From contig CAYTZH010000026.1 of assembly GCA_964442285.1 (NCBI GenBank), positions 1-64,000 on the forward strand: a stretch of 64,000 bases of DNA, in the 5' to 3' direction. Positions 33,206-42,046 of the stretch are shown piece after piece. The stretch is from CAYTZH01 sp964442285 (GTDB lineage: Bacteria > Myxococcota_A > UBA9160 > JAFDET01). The notes below the pieces were generated by a model. That model saw nothing but the letters and a program-made list of their open reading frames with translations. It was not told the origin of the DNA and did not search any database. The position numbers were made by a program, and so were the translations under genes. Within the stretch, counting starts at the first letter, position 1. Each line of letters opens with the position of its first letter.

Positions 33206-33919
33206 TCAGTCGGGGCGGGGACCGAAGAGCGCCGTCCCGACACGCACGATCGTAGCGCCCTCCTCGATGGCCACCTCGAAATCCGCCGACATGCCCATGG
33301 AGAGGTGGACCAGCTCCCGCCCATAGGCGGTGGCCCGGAGCCGCTCGCGGAGCGCCCGCAGGCGGGCGAAGGCCGGCCGGGTCGCCTCGGGCCCCGGCCC
33401 CGGGGCGGGGATGGCCATGAGCCCCCGCACCGCGAGCCCCTCGAGGCCCGCGCACGCCGCGAGCAGCGCGGGGAGCTCCTCCTCCGCGGCGCCGGCCTTC
33501 TGGGGCTCCCGGGAGAGGTTCACCTGGAGCAGGACCGGGAGCGCGCGGCCCGCCGCCGCCGCGTGACGAGCGAGGCTCGTGGCGAGGGACGCCCGGTCCA
33601 CGGTGTGGATCATCTCGAAGAGGCCAACGGCCTCCTTGGCCTTGTTGCGCTGGAGGGCGCCGATCCCGTGCCAGCGGGGCGCGACCGGGACCCGGGCCGC
33701 CACCTGGGCGATCTTCTCCCGGGCCTCCTGGACGTAGTTCTCGCCCAGGTCCGCCAGCCCCGCCGCCACGGCGGCGGCCACCCGCTCCGCGGCGATCCGC
33801 TTGCTCGCGCCCACCAGGGTCACCTCGTCCGGCCTGCGACCCGCCCGGACTGCCGCATCGGCGATGCGGCCCCGGACCGCGGCGAGGCGCTCGGCGCTCT
33901 CCCGCTCGACCGCGCTCAC
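33206..33919 (-). CDS. PLP homeostasis protein (YggS/PLPBP family)
   Basis: A 237-residue single-domain alanine-racemase-fold protein that binds pyridoxal phosphate without known catalysis and keeps PLP pools balanced. The PLP lysine lies in LVGASKR near residue 40. Family blocks are LGENYVQEA, WHGIGALQRNKA (family WHFIGxLQxNK) and LSMGMSADFEVAIEEGATIVRVGTALFG. The GTG start overlaps the maf stop by four bases. Confidence 0.93.
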   Translation of the reverse strand: MSAVERESAERLAAVRGRIADAAVRAGRRPDEVTLVGASKRIAAERVAAAVAAGLADLGENYVQEAREKIAQVAARVPVAPRWHGIGALQRNKAKEAVGLFEMIHTVDRASLATSLARHAAAAGRALPVLLQVNLSREPQKAGAAEEELPALLAACAGLEGLAVRGLMAIPAPGPGPEATRPAFARLRALRERLRATAYGRELVHLSMGMSADFEVAIEEGATIVRVGTALFGPRPD

Positions 33920-34500
33920 GGCGGCGTCCCCAGCGCCCCCGCCTCGCGCAGCAGGCCCAGGGTGTCGTCGAGGGGAAGGCCGATCACGTTGCTCTCGCTG
34001 CCGTCGATGGCCTCGATGAAGGCCCGGCCGCGACCCTGGGCGGCGTAGCCCCCGGCCTTGTCCATGGGCTCTCCCGTGGCGACGTAGGCGCGGAGCTCCG
34101 CGTCGTCGGCGGGCCGCATGCGCACGCCGCTCTCCACCGCCCGCGTGCGCACGCTCAGGTCGCCGCTGTCCACCAGGGCCACACCCGTCACGACCCGGTG
34201 TCGTCTCCCCACGAGCCGGCGCAGCAGGTCCACGGCGTGCTCCTCGCTCTCGGGCTTGCCGAGAACGGCGTCGTCCACGATCACCAGGGTGTCGGCGCCG
34301 AGGACCCAGCGCGGGGGCTGTCCGCCCAGCCGCCGCGCGACCGCGAGCGCCTTCTCCCGGGCCAGGCGTAGCGCCTGGGCGGCCCCGCGCTCGCCCGCCC
34401 GGGCGCGCTCGTCGATGTCGGCCGGCATCACCTCGAAGGCCACCCCGGCGCGGGCCAGGAGATCCCGCCGGCGGGGCGAGCTGCTCGCGAGCACCAGCAT
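33916..34500 (-). CDS. maf: Maf-family nucleoside triphosphate pyrophosphatase
   Basis: A 194-residue Maf protein, a house-cleaning pyrophosphatase that hydrolyses non-canonical NTPs such as dTTP, UTP or modified bases. The family start LASSSPRRRDLL is intact, as are ADTLVI, GKP and the C-terminal GRAFIEAIDGSESNVIGLPL. It heads the minus-strand run that continues to the glycine cleavage genes. Confidence 0.94.
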   Translation of the reverse strand: MLVLASSSPRRRDLLARAGVAFEVMPADIDERARAGERGAAQALRLAREKALAVARRLGGQPPRWVLGADTLVIVDDAVLGKPESEEHAVDLLRRLVGRRHRVVTGVALVDSGDLSVRTRAVESGVRMRPADDAELRAYVATGEPMDKAGGYAAQGRGRAFIEAIDGSESNVIGLPLDDTLGLLREAGALGTPP

Positions 34501-34651
34501 GCGGCGGGGGTACCACCCCGCGCCTCGACGTTCAAGCGAGCCGACGCCGTCCTCCCCGACGCGAACACGCGCGGCGACCGCCACGAGCCAGTATGGTCTG
34601 GCCGAGCAGGTCTGGTCGGGCGCGTCGGAGGCGCGGATCGGAGGCATCGGG

Positions 34652-34990
34652 ATGGGCAGTCGCGAGTGGTCGCTGGAGGCCGCCCGGGAGATCTTCCCGG
34701 ACGTGCGTGAGCGCACGGCCAAGGCGGTCGAGCGGGTGGAGCGTCTGATGCGGGACCGCGAGGCGGCGGCGGAGGGCTCTCCCGAGCGCGCGCGGGCCGA
34801 GCAGGCCATCCGCGACGCGGTGGGTCGCTGGGCCCGGGCCATGGAGGCCCTGGGGCTGCAGGTCAAGGGCCCCTGGCTCGTGGACTTCGACACGGGCTCC
34901 GGGTGCTACTGCTGGAAGTGGCCCGAGACCGAGCTCGCGTTCTTCCACTCCGACGACGAGGGCTTCGCGGGGCGGATCCGGATCCAGTAG
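34652..34990 (+). CDS. DUF2203-family protein
   Basis: A 112-residue protein of the DUF2203 family, of unknown role. Its N-terminal helix (SLEAAREIFPDVRERTAKAVERV) and C-terminal block (GCYCWKWPETELAFFHSDDEGFAGR) match. It starts at ATG 34652 after GGAGG. It is divergent from maf across a 150-base gap and convergent with the carotenoid oxygenase gene. Confidence 0.82.
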   Translation: MGSREWSLEAAREIFPDVRERTAKAVERVERLMRDREAAAEGSPERARAEQAIRDAVGRWARAMEALGLQVKGPWLVDFDTGSGCYCWKWPETELAFFHSDDEGFAGRIRIQ

Positions 34991-34999
34991 CCCCGTGGC

Positions 35000-36391
35000 T
35001 CAGCGCTGGGCCGCCAGGGCGTCGCCGTCGACCCAGGTGGCGTGGAAGCCGTAGGGCACGCGTCCGGGGATCCGGACCCGGGCGACCGGCGCCGCGCCGA
35101 AGTCCCGGGCGTCGACGACCACCAGCTCGTCGCGGCCCGTCCGCGCGTCGTGGACGAAGGTCAGCACCCAGCCGTCGTCCTCCTCGCGGCCGCCGGGCCG
35201 CGGGGCGAAGACGCCTTCCCCGCCCCGACGCCCCGGGCCGAACGCGTGGTGCTCGGCCCGCCCCGTTGCGAGGTCGTACTTCAGGAGCCCGTCGAAGAGC
35301 GGTACCGCGGCCGGCTCCGACTGGAAGCGCGCGGCGTAGGCGTAGCGGGCGCGCCGACCGGTGCGGTCCTCGCGGATCCGCGGGAAGTCGCAGGCCACGT
35401 CGTCGAGGGGCTCTTCCTTCACGGCGCCGGTGGCCAGGTCGAATCGCCAGCGGAACAGTCGACCCAGGTTCGTGTCGGGCTGGGGCTCCGTGCCCTGCAG
35501 CACGTCCGTGGAGGGCATGCGGCAGGCGTCCAGGACCACGGTCTCGCCGTCCTCCCAGGCGTTGACCGTGTGCACGACGAAGCAGGGCGCGACCTCGAAC
35601 CAGCGCACGTCCTGCGCGCGACCGAGCCGGGGGATCGCCCCGATCCGGGCCGGTCGTGCGGGCTCGAACGAGAAGGGGGGCTTGCCCTCGGCGAGCGCCT
35701 CCAGCCGGAACACGACCGGGAGGTCCAGGAGCAGCGCGTGGCGCTCGGTGATCGCCATGTCGTGGATCATGACCGGGACCTCGAGGTCGATCTCGGTCTG
35801 GTGCGCGATCCGGCCGTCGGGCGACACCACGCCGTAGCGCAGAAAGGGCGGGAGGGGCGCATAGCCGATGAAGGCCATCTCTCCGGTCCCGGGGTCCACC
35901 TTGGGATGGGCGGTGAAGGGGCCCTCGAGCCGGCCGTCGAAGTCGTGGAGGCCGAGGGTCGACAGGTCGGGTGCGCGCACCGCGTGGGGCGGGCCGCCCT
36001 CCCAGGTGGCCAGCAGACGGCCGGCGTGGAAGACGAGCGCCGTGTTGGCCGTGTTCTTGAACGCGCCGTCCGGGTTGTCGAACTGGGGCATCTCGAACAG
36101 GCCCGTCCAGATGGCGTGACCCTCGGCGGACTCGCGCTCGAAGCCCCGGGTGCGGATCCAGCGGTTGCGGTACGAGGCCTTCCCGCCGCGCAGGTGCACG
36201 CCGTGGAGCATGCCGTCGCCGTCGAACCAGTGGTAGTGGCCGGGCGGCGAGAACTGCGGGTTCGGACCGTTGCGGAGGAAGACGCCGTCGAGCTCGGCCG
36301 GCAGCTCGCCGATCACCTCGAGGTGCTCGAAGTCGCGCTCCTCGGGGACGGGCGCGAAGTTCCCGGCCAGGAAGGGGCTGATCTCGCTCAT
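35000..36391 (-). CDS. Carotenoid cleavage oxygenase
   Basis: A 463-residue RPE65/CCD-family non-haem iron dioxygenase that cleaves a carotenoid or apocarotenoid double bond. The four iron histidines are visible in FTAHPKVD, MIHDMAIT, VVHTVNAWE and YGFHATWV. The N-terminal signature GVFLRNGPNPQF and FDGDGMLHG are intact. The organism makes carotenoid-binding antenna proteins, so a substrate is likely at hand; retinal synthesis is another possibility. Confidence 0.92.
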   Translation of the reverse strand: MSEISPFLAGNFAPVPEERDFEHLEVIGELPAELDGVFLRNGPNPQFSPPGHYHWFDGDGMLHGVHLRGGKASYRNRWIRTRGFERESAEGHAIWTGLFEMPQFDNPDGAFKNTANTALVFHAGRLLATWEGGPPHAVRAPDLSTLGLHDFDGRLEGPFTAHPKVDPGTGEMAFIGYAPLPPFLRYGVVSPDGRIAHQTEIDLEVPVMIHDMAITERHALLLDLPVVFRLEALAEGKPPFSFEPARPARIGAIPRLGRAQDVRWFEVAPCFVVHTVNAWEDGETVVLDACRMPSTDVLQGTEPQPDTNLGRLFRWRFDLATGAVKEEPLDDVACDFPRIREDRTGRRARYAYAARFQSEPAAVPLFDGLLKYDLATGRAEHHAFGPGRRGGEGVFAPRPGGREEDDGWVLTFVHDARTGRDELVVVDARDFGAAPVARVRIPGRVPYGFHATWVDGDALAAQR

Positions 36392-36449
36392 GACGTCCTC
36401 CGGCTGCGCAACGACGGGCCGCGCACAGGATCGCCGGGGGCCCCGTGCG

Positions 36450-36478
36450 TTGTCAACGAACGCGCTGCCGCATAGGAT
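36450..36478 (+). promoter_or_regulatory. Promoter of the EthD-like gene
   Basis: TTGTCA (-35) and TAGGAT (-10) are separated by 17 bases in the 90-base gap divergent to the carotenoid oxygenase gene. The predicted start is near 36486. Confidence 0.5.
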
Positions 36479-36527
36479 GCGGCGGATGCAGCCGTCCGCT
36501 CCCGCCGCCGGACCTCGAGGAGACGCC

Positions 36528-37223
36528 GTGGAGAAGCTCGTGTACGTGGTGTGGGCGCCGGGAGATCCCGAGGCGCTGCTCGAGCGCCTGCGCGGACCGC
36601 TGGCGTCGCGCCTGCGCTCCGCGGGCGCCAGGCGCCTCGCGCTCAGCCTGGTGGACGCCGAGGCGAAGCGGGTCCAGCAGGCGCGCATCACGCGGCTGGA
36701 CCCGCCGCCGGCCGGGATCGTCTGCCTGTGGCCGGCCTCGCCGGAGGCCCCGGCGGCCTGCACGTCGGTCCTGGGGGAGGCCTGCGCCCGGCTGGCCGGC
36801 TACCGGGTGACCGAGTCGGTGGCCCTGGAGAACACCACCCAGCGCGCGCCGCTCGGCGCGCGCACGCCGGGCATCAACATGGTGGCGCTCCTCGAGCGGC
36901 CCGAGCGTCTCGACCGCGAGGCCTGGATCGCCCGCTGGCACGGCCCGCATCGGGCGGTGGCGCTCGAGACCCAGTGCACCTTCGGCTACGTGCGCAACGT
37001 GGTGGAGGAGGCCGTCACGCCCGACGCGCCGCCCTGGCGCGGCATCGTGGAGGAGCACTTTCCGGCGGACGCGGTCACCGACCCCATGAAGTGGTACCGG
37101 GCCGACGGCGACCCGGCCGTGCTGAAGGCCAACCTGGACCGCATGCTCGAGAGCTGTCGGGCCTTCCTCGACCTGGACCGGGTCGAGTCCCACCCCACGT
37201 CCGAGTACCGGCTCTCGGATTAG
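36528..37223 (+). CDS. EthD-domain-like protein, 231 aa
   Basis: A 231-residue protein that looks like a duplicated dimeric alpha/beta barrel. The second half (GINMVALLERPERLDREAWIARWHGPHRAVALETQ) matches the EthD pattern of small ferredoxin-like-fold proteins. I chose GTG 36528 because GAGGAG lies five bases upstream and the domain starts there (EKLVYVVW). An ATG at 36486 would add 14 proline- and alanine-rich residues. The function is unknown. Confidence 0.7.
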   Translation: MEKLVYVVWAPGDPEALLERLRGPLASRLRSAGARRLALSLVDAEAKRVQQARITRLDPPPAGIVCLWPASPEAPAACTSVLGEACARLAGYRVTESVALENTTQRAPLGARTPGINMVALLERPERLDREAWIARWHGPHRAVALETQCTFGYVRNVVEEAVTPDAPPWRGIVEEHFPADAVTDPMKWYRADGDPAVLKANLDRMLESCRAFLDLDRVESHPTSEYRLSD

Positions 37224-38144
37224 CTACGCCGCGCCGCCCACCACGTGCCAGCGCAGGCCCGTCTCCGCGTCGCCGCCCGCTGCGGCCTCGCCGATCCGGG
37301 TGGCGATGCGACAGCTGCCGTGCTGGCGCACCACCTCGGCCGCCACCTCCCGCACCACCCGCTGCAGGGCCAGGAGCAGCGCGTCGTCGGCGTCGAAGAG
37401 CGAGGCCGGGGGAGCCTCCGGCTCCACCAGCAGGTGGCCCGGGCCGGCGGGGCGCAGGGGGCGGACCACCCGCACCCCGTCCCGGGCGAGCACGATGCGG
37501 TCGGCGGGGCCGCTGGCCGCCTCGGCGGCTGCGGCGATGTCCGCGGCGGTGAGCAGCGGCGCCGGCTCCCCGGCCAGGTCCTCCCGCAGGCTGCGGCGCA
37601 CCCCGGGCGAGAGCACGGTCTCCGCGGCGTAGGCCGGGTGGTCCACCACGAGGCACACGGTCTCCGCCTCGTCGGCGAAGCGCGCGACCTGGTCCGGCGT
37701 GAGCCGGAAGCGCAGATAGTGGACCGCCGAGATCCGGTCCTCCTCCATCTGTTGCGGATCGAAGGCGGCGGCGACGGCCTCGTCGCCGATCCGGAGCGCC
37801 AGGTGCTCGTCGATGCCGAGCAGGCGGTCGAGCTCGGGCCGGATCTCGGCCGCGTCGGTGATCTCGATGAAGAGGGTGGCGGAGAGCTCGCCGTCGCCGG
37901 GCATCAGGGCGTTGTAGACGTCGATCTCGGCCTGCACGCGCTCCCGCGCCTCGATCCGCTCGATGCGGCACATCTCCTGGATCTGGAAGCGGAGGGTCTC
38001 GCGGTTCTCGAAGACCAGGGTGAGCTTCTCACCGAGCGCGACCCGGCGCCGGGTCTTGAGGTCGATCACCCGCTGCCGGAAGCGCGGACGCAGGCGCTCG
38101 TAGGCCGCGTTCGGAGCGATCTCGTCGAGGGCGAGCGGCCTCAT
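37224..38144 (-). CDS. DUF3501-family protein
   Basis: A 306-residue protein of the DUF3501 family (MRPLALDEIAPNAAYERLR at the start, then LVFENRETLRFQIQEMCRIERI). Members are usually found beside a CCG-domain iron-sulfur protein and a rubrerythrin-like protein, as here. The C-terminal 100 residues are extra compared with the usual 190-200 and are alanine-rich. It overlaps the upstream iron-sulfur gene by four bases. Its function is unknown; redox or peroxide handling is inferred. Confidence 0.82.
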   Translation of the reverse strand: MRPLALDEIAPNAAYERLRPRFRQRVIDLKTRRRVALGEKLTLVFENRETLRFQIQEMCRIERIEARERVQAEIDVYNALMPGDGELSATLFIEITDAAEIRPELDRLLGIDEHLALRIGDEAVAAAFDPQQMEEDRISAVHYLRFRLTPDQVARFADEAETVCLVVDHPAYAAETVLSPGVRRSLREDLAGEPAPLLTAADIAAAAEAASGPADRIVLARDGVRVVRPLRPAGPGHLLVEPEAPPASLFDADDALLLALQRVVREVAAEVVRQHGSCRIATRIGEAAAGGDAETGLRWHVVGGAA

Positions 38145-39448
38145 CCGGCGCCCGGGAGCGGCTCCGACGAGAGGCCGAGTGCATGGCGCAGCAGCACCAC
38201 CGGATGGACGGCGGTCCGGCCCAGACCCTCCTGGATCCGCAGCGCGGAGAGCGGACAGTCGGTCGAGACGTGGTCGGCCTCCGCCTCGCGGATCCGGTCG
38301 AGCATCTTGCGCGCCACCTTCATGGACTCCTCGTGGAAGCGAGCCTGCATGCCCCAGGTGCCGTCGACCCCTGAACAGGCGTCGACGAGCTCCACCTCCG
38401 CGCCGACCCAGCGCAGCAGGTCCCGGCTGCGGAAGCCGATGTTCTGGTGGCGCAGGTGGCAGGGCGCCTGGTAGGCCACGCGGCCGAGAGGCGCCGGCGC
38501 CTCGGGCTTCGCGAGCTTCTTCTCCTTCGCCAGCGCGTAGACGTGCTCCATCAGGTCGCGGGTCGACGCGGCCACCCGGCGGGCGGCGTCGCTCTCCAGG
38601 AGCCTCGGGTACTCCTCCTTGAGCATCAGCGAGCAGGAGGGACCCGGCGCGACGATCACCGCGCCCGCGTCCACGTGGGGCAGCAGGTCGGCCACGTTGC
38701 GCTCGGCGTTCGCGCGGGCGCTGTCGAGGTCGCCGGTGTCCGTGAAGGGCATCCCGCAGCAGCGCCCGTAGCAGAGCTCCACCCGCACGCCGGCGTGCTC
38801 CAGCACCTCGACGGCGGCGCGCCCGGCGAGGGGATCGCTGTAGTTCACGCTGCAGGTGGTGAAGAGCACGGCGGTTCCGGCGCGTCCGTCGCCCCGGGGG
38901 CCCCGGGCCGCGAACCAGCGGTCCACGGTCTCGTGGTAGTACGACGGCAGCACCCAGTCGCGGTGGATGCCGACGGTCTTCTCCATCAGGACCCGCGAGG
39001 CGCGATTGCGGTTGGCGAAGTTGAGCAGGGGCGCCGCGGCCGTGCCCACCCTCCCGAGCAGGTCGGTGCGGGTCGTCAGCTTGCGGGCGAAGGGCGTCCC
39101 GTCCCGCCGGGCGCGGGCGAGCTGCTGGCGGCGCATCAGCGCCGGGAAGTCCACGTCCCACTCGTGGGGCGGCGTGTAGGGGCAGTGGTTGTAGCAGAGC
39201 TTGCAGTGGAAGCAGAGCTCGTTGACCCGGTCGAATCCCTCCCGGGTGACGCCCTCGATCTCGCGGTCGGTGGCGTCGACGAGCTCGAAGAGCTTGGGGA
39301 AGGACGGGCAGAGCGGCAGGCAGCGCCGGCACTGGTGGCAGATCTCCCCGACCCGGCGCAGCTCGCGTTCGAGCTTGGCCGGGTCGAGGTAATCCGGATC
39401 CGCATAGCTCCACTCCTCGGAGGGGAGCTCGGGCGGCGGGACCTTCAC
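38141..39448 (-). CDS. Heterodisulfide-reductase-type iron-sulfur protein (CCG domains)
   Basis: A 435-residue protein with two N-terminal 4Fe-4S motifs (CHQCRRCLPLCP near residue 37 and CFHCKLCYNHCP near residue 79). Two CCG domains follow (CYGRCCGMP, and CHLRHQ...DACSG), as in HdrB/GlpC/GlcF-type subunits that pass electrons to quinones or thiols. The GTG start at 39448 begins the VKVPPPE sequence. It sits between rubrerythrin and DUF3501 genes. Confidence 0.9.
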   Translation of the reverse strand: MKVPPPELPSEEWSYADPDYLDPAKLERELRRVGEICHQCRRCLPLCPSFPKLFELVDATDREIEGVTREGFDRVNELCFHCKLCYNHCPYTPPHEWDVDFPALMRRQQLARARRDGTPFARKLTTRTDLLGRVGTAAAPLLNFANRNRASRVLMEKTVGIHRDWVLPSYYHETVDRWFAARGPRGDGRAGTAVLFTTCSVNYSDPLAGRAAVEVLEHAGVRVELCYGRCCGMPFTDTGDLDSARANAERNVADLLPHVDAGAVIVAPGPSCSLMLKEEYPRLLESDAARRVAASTRDLMEHVYALAKEKKLAKPEAPAPLGRVAYQAPCHLRHQNIGFRSRDLLRWVGAEVELVDACSGVDGTWGMQARFHEESMKVARKMLDRIREAEADHVSTDCPLSALRIQEGLGRTAVHPVVLLRHALGLSSEPLPGAG

Positions 39449-39460
39449 CGGGCCCCGCGC

Positions 39461-39886
<426 letters not shown>

Positions 39887-39989
39887 GAAATCTCCTCCTG
39901 GATCGGCGCCGGAGCGCATCGTCGGGGGCGCCGGGCTTCGGGCTCGCAAAGTACGTCATAGACTCCCGGAAGACCAGCGAGGAGAGAGC

Positions 39990-41393
39990 ATGTCCGAGAC
40001 GTCGGCCCCGCCCACACGCGTGGAGCGGGATTCCATGGGCGAGGTCCGGGTGCCGGCCGACGCCCTCTGGGGCGCCTCCACCCAGCGCGCCGTCGAGAAC
40101 TTCCCGGTGAGCGGGCAGCCGCTGCCCCCCGCCTTCCTGCGGGCCCTGGGCTTCGTGAAGGAGGTGTCCGCGGCGACCAACCAGGAGCTCGGCGTGCTCG
40201 ACCCGGAGCGTGCCGTGGCGATCCGCCAGGCCGCCCGGGAGATCGCCATGGGGGGCCACGTGGAGCAGTTCCCGGTCGACGTCTTCCAGACCGGCTCCGG
40301 AACCTCCACCAACATGAACGCCAACGAGGTGATCGCCCGGCGGGCCATGCAGCTGCTGGGCGACGGGTGCCCCGTGCATCCCAACGACCACGTGAACGCC
40401 AGCCAGTCGTCCAACGACGTCATCCCCACGGCACTCCACGTGGCCGCCCGCCGCGAGATCCACCGCCGGCTCCTCCCCGCACTGGCCGGGCTGCACGAGG
40501 CCCTGCTCGAGCGGGCGGGGGCCTTCGACGGCGTGGTGAAGCTGGGTCGGACCCATCTGATGGATGCGGTGCCCGTGCGGCTCGGCCAGGAGGTCCGGGG
40601 CTGGGCGCGGCAGGTGGAGCTCGGCGGGGCGCGGGTGGCGGCCGCGAGCGAGGAGCTGGCGGAGGTCCCCCTGGGCGGAACCGCCGTCGGCACCGGCCTG
40701 AACTGCCCGCCGGGCTTCGCGCGCCGGGCCGTGGATCGGCTGTGCCGGCGCACGGAGCTGCGCTTCCGGCGCGCCGGGGACCCCTTCGAGGCCCAGGGGG
40801 CGCGGGACGCCGCGGTCCAGGCCAGCGCCGCCCTCCGCACCCTGGCGATCTCCCTGGCGAAGATCGCCGGCGACGTACGGCTGCTGGGCTCCGGCCCCCG
40901 GGCCGGCCTCGCCGAGCTGCGGCTGCCTGCGGTCCAGCCGGGCTCGTCGATCATGCCCGGCAAGGTGAACCCGGTGATCTGCGAGTCGGTGATCCAGGTG
41001 GCCGCCCAGGTGGTCGGCAACGACGCCGCCATCGCCGTGGCGGGGCTGGGCGGGCAGCTCGAGCTGAACGCCAACGTCCCGCTCATCGCGCGCAACCTGC
41101 TGGAATCCATCGCGCTGCTCGCGAACGGGGCCCGGATCTTCGAGGCGCGCTGCATCCGCGGGCTCGCGGTGGACGCGGAGCGGGCGACCGCCCTGGCGGA
41201 GGGCAGCCTCGCCATGGCCACCCCCCTGGCGGCGGCGCTGGGCTACGACGCCGCGGCCGCCCTGGCCCACGAGGCCTTCGAGTCCGGACGCAGCGTGCGG
41301 GAGGTGGCCGTCGCCCGACAGGTGCTCGACGCCGCCGAGCTGGAGCGGCTGCTCGATCCGGCCCGGCTGGCCGGAGACGCCGAGCCGGAGTAG
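39990..41393 (+). CDS. fumC: Class II fumarate hydratase
   Basis: FumC (467 residues) interconverts fumarate and malate in the TCA cycle. It has the superfamily signature GSSIMPGKVNP plus fumarase blocks TGSGTSTNMNANEV, HPNDHVNASQSSNDVIPTA, LGRTHLMDAVPV and GGTAVGTGLN. The ATG follows GAGGAG. It is divergent from the rubrerythrin operon across a 100-base gap. Confidence 0.94.
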   Translation: MSETSAPPTRVERDSMGEVRVPADALWGASTQRAVENFPVSGQPLPPAFLRALGFVKEVSAATNQELGVLDPERAVAIRQAAREIAMGGHVEQFPVDVFQTGSGTSTNMNANEVIARRAMQLLGDGCPVHPNDHVNASQSSNDVIPTALHVAARREIHRRLLPALAGLHEALLERAGAFDGVVKLGRTHLMDAVPVRLGQEVRGWARQVELGGARVAAASEELAEVPLGGTAVGTGLNCPPGFARRAVDRLCRRTELRFRRAGDPFEAQGARDAAVQASAALRTLAISLAKIAGDVRLLGSGPRAGLAELRLPAVQPGSSIMPGKVNPVICESVIQVAAQVVGNDAAIAVAGLGGQLELNANVPLIARNLLESIALLANGARIFEARCIRGLAVDAERATALAEGSLAMATPLAAALGYDAAAALAHEAFESGRSVREVAVARQVLDAAELERLLDPARLAGDAEPE

Positions 41394-41456
41394 GACGCGG
41401 CCCAGGACGGGGGCCGGTGGTGAGCGGACCTGGTGAGCCCCGACGCGAGCCGGCGC

Positions 41457-41897
41457 TCAGCGGACCCGGCGGCTGGCCTGGCGCGCGCCGAGGAGGCGGT
41501 AGAGGTCCTGCGGGCGGAACGGCTTGGCGAGGAAGGGGGCGGGATCCCGGGGATCCAGCAGCCGGTCCCGCGCGTCGCGCTCCTCGAGGCCGCTGCTCAA
41601 CACCACGTGGAGGTCGGGTCGCTCGCGGCGAATCCACCCCAGCAGCTCGGCCGTGGGGGATCCCCGCAGCACGAGGTCGAGCAGCACCACGCGGATGCTG
41701 CCGACCGGCGACCGCTCCAGCAGCCCGATCGCCGTCCGCGTGTCGCCGGCCTCCGCGACCCGCCAGCCCACGCGTCGGGCCATGCGGTCCACGCAGCGGC
41801 GGAGCAGGGCCTCGTCGTCGACGACGAGGAGGATCGGGATGAGGGTGTCCGGTGCGACGGGCGGGGGGGCGGCGGCGATCCGGGGCAGCGCGCGCAT
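41457..41897 (-). CDS. Single-domain response regulator
   Basis: A 146-residue receiver domain with no output domain. The acidic pocket (VVDDEALLRR) is at the start, the phospho-acceptor aspartate is in VVLLDLVLRG near residue 73, and the conserved lysine is in LAKPF. No histidine kinase is nearby. It may signal by protein contact, as CheY does. Confidence 0.85.
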   Translation of the reverse strand: MRALPRIAAAPPPVAPDTLIPILLVVDDEALLRRCVDRMARRVGWRVAEAGDTRTAIGLLERSPVGSIRVVLLDLVLRGSPTAELLGWIRRERPDLHVVLSSGLEERDARDRLLDPRDPAPFLAKPFRPQDLYRLLGARQASRRVR

Positions 41898-41932
41898 GGA
41901 GACCGCAAGCTAGCCAGCGACGATCCCCGTGC

Positions 41933-41961
41933 CATCGGGCGATCCTCCCTGGTGCCCGATG
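41933..41961 (-). terminator. Hairpin after the CoA-transferase gene
   Basis: CATCGGGC and GCCCGATG form an 8-bp stem around a 13-base loop, in the 150-base gap between the CoA-transferase end and the response regulator start. There is no T-run. The rest of this gap shows nothing. Confidence 0.3.
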
Positions 41962-42046
41962 CGAAGCCCGATCGGAAGCAGGAGAAAGCCCCCCTTGCGG
42001 ATCGCTGTCGGGCGTGTGCCAGCCGCCGCGCCGGATGCTGCTCGCC

